From positions 1-15,038 of the forward strand of contig JAWXBD010000224.1 of the NCBI GenBank assembly GCA_034439815.1: a stretch of 15,038 nt of DNA, written 5' to 3'. The stretch is from JAEUIT01 sp034439815 (GTDB lineage: Bacteria; Planctomycetota; Phycisphaerae; Phycisphaerales; SM1A02). The position numbers and the translations under genes were made by a program. Under the pieces are notes generated by a model, which saw only the letters and a program-made list of their open reading frames with translations, was not told the DNA's origin and ran no database searches. This document shows positions 13,898 through 15,038 of this stretch, piece after piece (within the stretch, counting starts at the first letter, position 1; each line of letters opens with the position of its first letter).

Positions 13898-14521
13898 TCA
13901 CTTCTTCGCGGCGCGGACCAGGCGCAGCGCGGTCAGCGTTGCGTCGAAAGCCATCGACTTGGTTTCGACGAGACCAAGCTCGTGCGCGGCCGCGACGACG
14001 TCTTCGAGCTTGAGATCTGGGCGACCCTTGGGCCAGACTGCCCACAGCGCGCCCCTTTCTGCCGTCCGTTCGCCAGCGGAGCGGAGTCGCGCAATCTCGC
14101 GGGGTTCCCTGAGGAGAACGATCACGATGTCATATCGGCGCGCCCCGATTGGCCGCGTCGCCGGCGGCGTGGCGAGCGCGAGTGTCAGCTCGTCTCGCAC
14201 TAAGGCGCTGAAGTCGCCGAGCAGGAGCACGTTCGTGTCCTTTTCGATGCCAAGGATGTCCAGGCGCGACTTCGGCGGCGCCAAGAGCCTCTCGTGCCAA
14301 CGCTTCGCGATTTCTTCGTCGTCAAAGGCAAGGACGAGTTCTTTGCCGTCATGCGTGCGGACCCGCAGACGCGACCCCCGGACCGTGGCGTGGGCCACAG
14401 TATCGAGCGGGATGCGGATGCGCGGGCGCCCGGAGATCACAAGCTCGGTCAACTCGAGCTGCGCCTTGCCGGAGCGTTCGGTCCCGTCAATGGCGGCAAT
14501 GCAGGTAGCTTCGAGACCCAT
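13898..14521 (-). CDS. DUF3052-like protein with an N-terminal beta-rich region
   Basis: The 207-residue protein has two parts. Residues 1-80 alternate short hydrophobic strands ('AQLELTELVISGRPRIRIPL', 'RGSRLRVRTHDGKELVLAF') and end in 'EEIAKRWHERLLAPP', a pattern like a GRAM/PH-type fold. Residues about 85-207 resemble DUF3052: 'VLLLGDF', 'RYDIVIVLLRE', 'GALWAVWPKGRPDLKLEDV' and the C-terminal 'AHELGLVETKSMAFDATLTA' followed by 'LRLVRAAKK'. DUF3052 has no established function and looks like a small Rossmann-type domain. No signal peptide or membrane helix is present. The ATG at 14521 is the first in frame, with no clear ribosome-binding site. The assignment is by motif memory and is not confirmed by search. 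Confidence 0.75.
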   Translation of the reverse strand: MGLEATCIAAIDGTERSGKAQLELTELVISGRPRIRIPLDTVAHATVRGSRLRVRTHDGKELVLAFDDEEIAKRWHERLLAPPKSRLDILGIEKDTNVLLLGDFSALVRDELTLALATPPATRPIGARRYDIVIVLLREPREIARLRSAGERTAERGALWAVWPKGRPDLKLEDVVAAAHELGLVETKSMAFDATLTALRLVRAAKK

Positions 14522-14543
14522 AGGCGGCGTGCGACAAGGATTC

Positions 14544-14579
14544 CTGACGGGGCTTGCTGACGGGGCTTGCTGGCGGGGA
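14544..14579. repeat. 13-bp tandem repeat
   Basis: CTGACGGGGCTTG occurs exactly twice (14544-14556, 14557-14569), followed by a degenerate third copy CTGGCGGGGA. Further GACGG, GGCTTG and ACGGGGCTT fragments continue to about 14618. It lies just upstream of the DUF3052-like start codon. Confidence 0.85.
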
Positions 14580-14825
14580 TCACCGACCGGGCTGGCAGAC
14601 GGCTTGGAAACGGGGCTTACAGCCTAAAGGGGGCGGCGCAGACCGAGCGCTCCGACAGCGAGGACTCTCCATTCTACCGGAAGCGGGCTTCTTGTCCGGG
14701 GGCCATCTTTGGTGGTTCCTGATCAGAAGTCCGGCCCCACCTACGCCCCAGCGTGCCGAGCATCCAAGCGCGATGTGCCCGCCGAGTCCGTTCGCCCTTC
14801 TGATGATCGCCGCCCTGACTCGACC

Positions 14826-14861
14826 AGCGATTGCAGCAGCGATTGCAGCAGCGATCTCAGC
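14826..14861. repeat. 12-bp tandem repeat, three copies
   Basis: AGCGATTGCAGC occurs twice exactly (14826-14837, 14838-14849), then AGCGATCTCAGC (14850-14861) with two changes. One - strand frame reads it as Ile-Ala-Ala-Ala repeats. Confidence 0.9.
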
Positions 14862-14956
14862 GCAATTCCAGCAACAGATCCGGTGATCCCAAGAGGGAGC
14901 CTCGAAGCAAGCGTGGCAACGATGCCCGACCGACCGGTCCAGCCGAGCCGCCCCAA

Positions 14957-15002
14957 TCGACCGGGACCAGTCGATCGGGACCAGTCGATCGGGACCAGTC
15001 GA
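14957..15002. repeat. 14-bp tandem repeat, 3.3 copies
   Basis: TCGACCGGGACCAG (14957-14970) is followed by two exact copies of TCGATCGGGACCAG (14971-14998) and a partial TCGA. The unit is not a multiple of three, which argues against coding. Related CGACCGG and GGTCCAG fragments lie just upstream (14929-14942). Confidence 0.9.
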
Positions 15003-15038
15003 GAGCTTCGGCAAACGCCGCGGCGCGGAACTGGGGCG

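Larger units (their letters stand above)
14522..15038. other. Right-end region without a convincing gene
   Basis: This 517-bp stretch holds three unrelated short tandem arrays and no frame with credible codon use or a recognisable protein. The - strand frame 14580-15014 is open but uses rare AGA/AGG and many T-ending codons, and it crosses a 14-bp repeat, which would shift frame with copy number. The start signals of the DUF3052-like gene should lie near 14522-14600. A gene may begin or end beyond the right edge. Confidence 0.6.

Noticed and set aside
14580..15014. 144-codon - strand open frame at the right end
   Set aside because: Codon use unlike the neighbouring genes, it crosses a 14-bp repeat, and there is no recognisable protein apart from one Cys pattern reported as a weak finding.

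Overview
The window looks like ordinary chromosome from a GC-rich bacterium, most likely a planctomycete of the Phycisphaerae type. This lineage call is an inference. It rests on a decayed C-terminal dockerin-like tail with two 'ADLA(I/L)LLGAW' repeats, the type that ends many secreted proteins of that group. It also rests on a eukaryotic-style UDP-sugar pyrophosphorylase and a secreted helical-PDZ protein. Most genes are housekeeping genes with clear family motifs.

Layout, left to right. A 12-bp tandem repeat runs off the left edge. It is followed by a + strand operon: secG, a YicC/YloC-type endoribonuclease gene and an APH-fold kinase gene. Next comes a 0.29-kb non-genic island (2715-3001) made of GAAGG-rich heptamer repeats and a fossil dockerin tail on the - strand. 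An FHA-GAF-SpoIIE/PP2C phosphatase (-) and a secreted PDZ protein (+) diverge from a 98-bp region with nested palindromes. A short-LID adenylate kinase (-) converges on the PDZ gene and diverges from recJ (+). recJ converges on a UAP1-like nucleotidyltransferase (-), which lies downstream of phoU (-). phoU and pdxJ (+) diverge across a second copy of the heptamer repeat. dapA, a Nudix hydrolase and a GNAT acetyltransferase form a + strand operon with two 4-bp overlaps. A DUF3052-like protein (-) is the last gene. The final 0.5 kb has no convincing gene and carries three unrelated short tandem repeats with units of 13, 12 and 14 bp.

Functionally the window mixes protein export (secG), RNA decay (yicC), nucleotide balance (adk), repair (recJ), cell-envelope sugar activation (UAP-like), phosphate control (phoU), vitamin B6 synthesis (pdxJ) and lysine/diaminopimelate synthesis (dapA). 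I see no defence system, integrase, CRISPR array, tRNA or rRNA. The signals that ordinary annotation would miss are the dispersed palindromic heptamer repeat family, one copy of which brackets the dockerin fossil while another occupies the leader of pdxJ, and a near-identical 13-mer present in both large divergent promoter regions.
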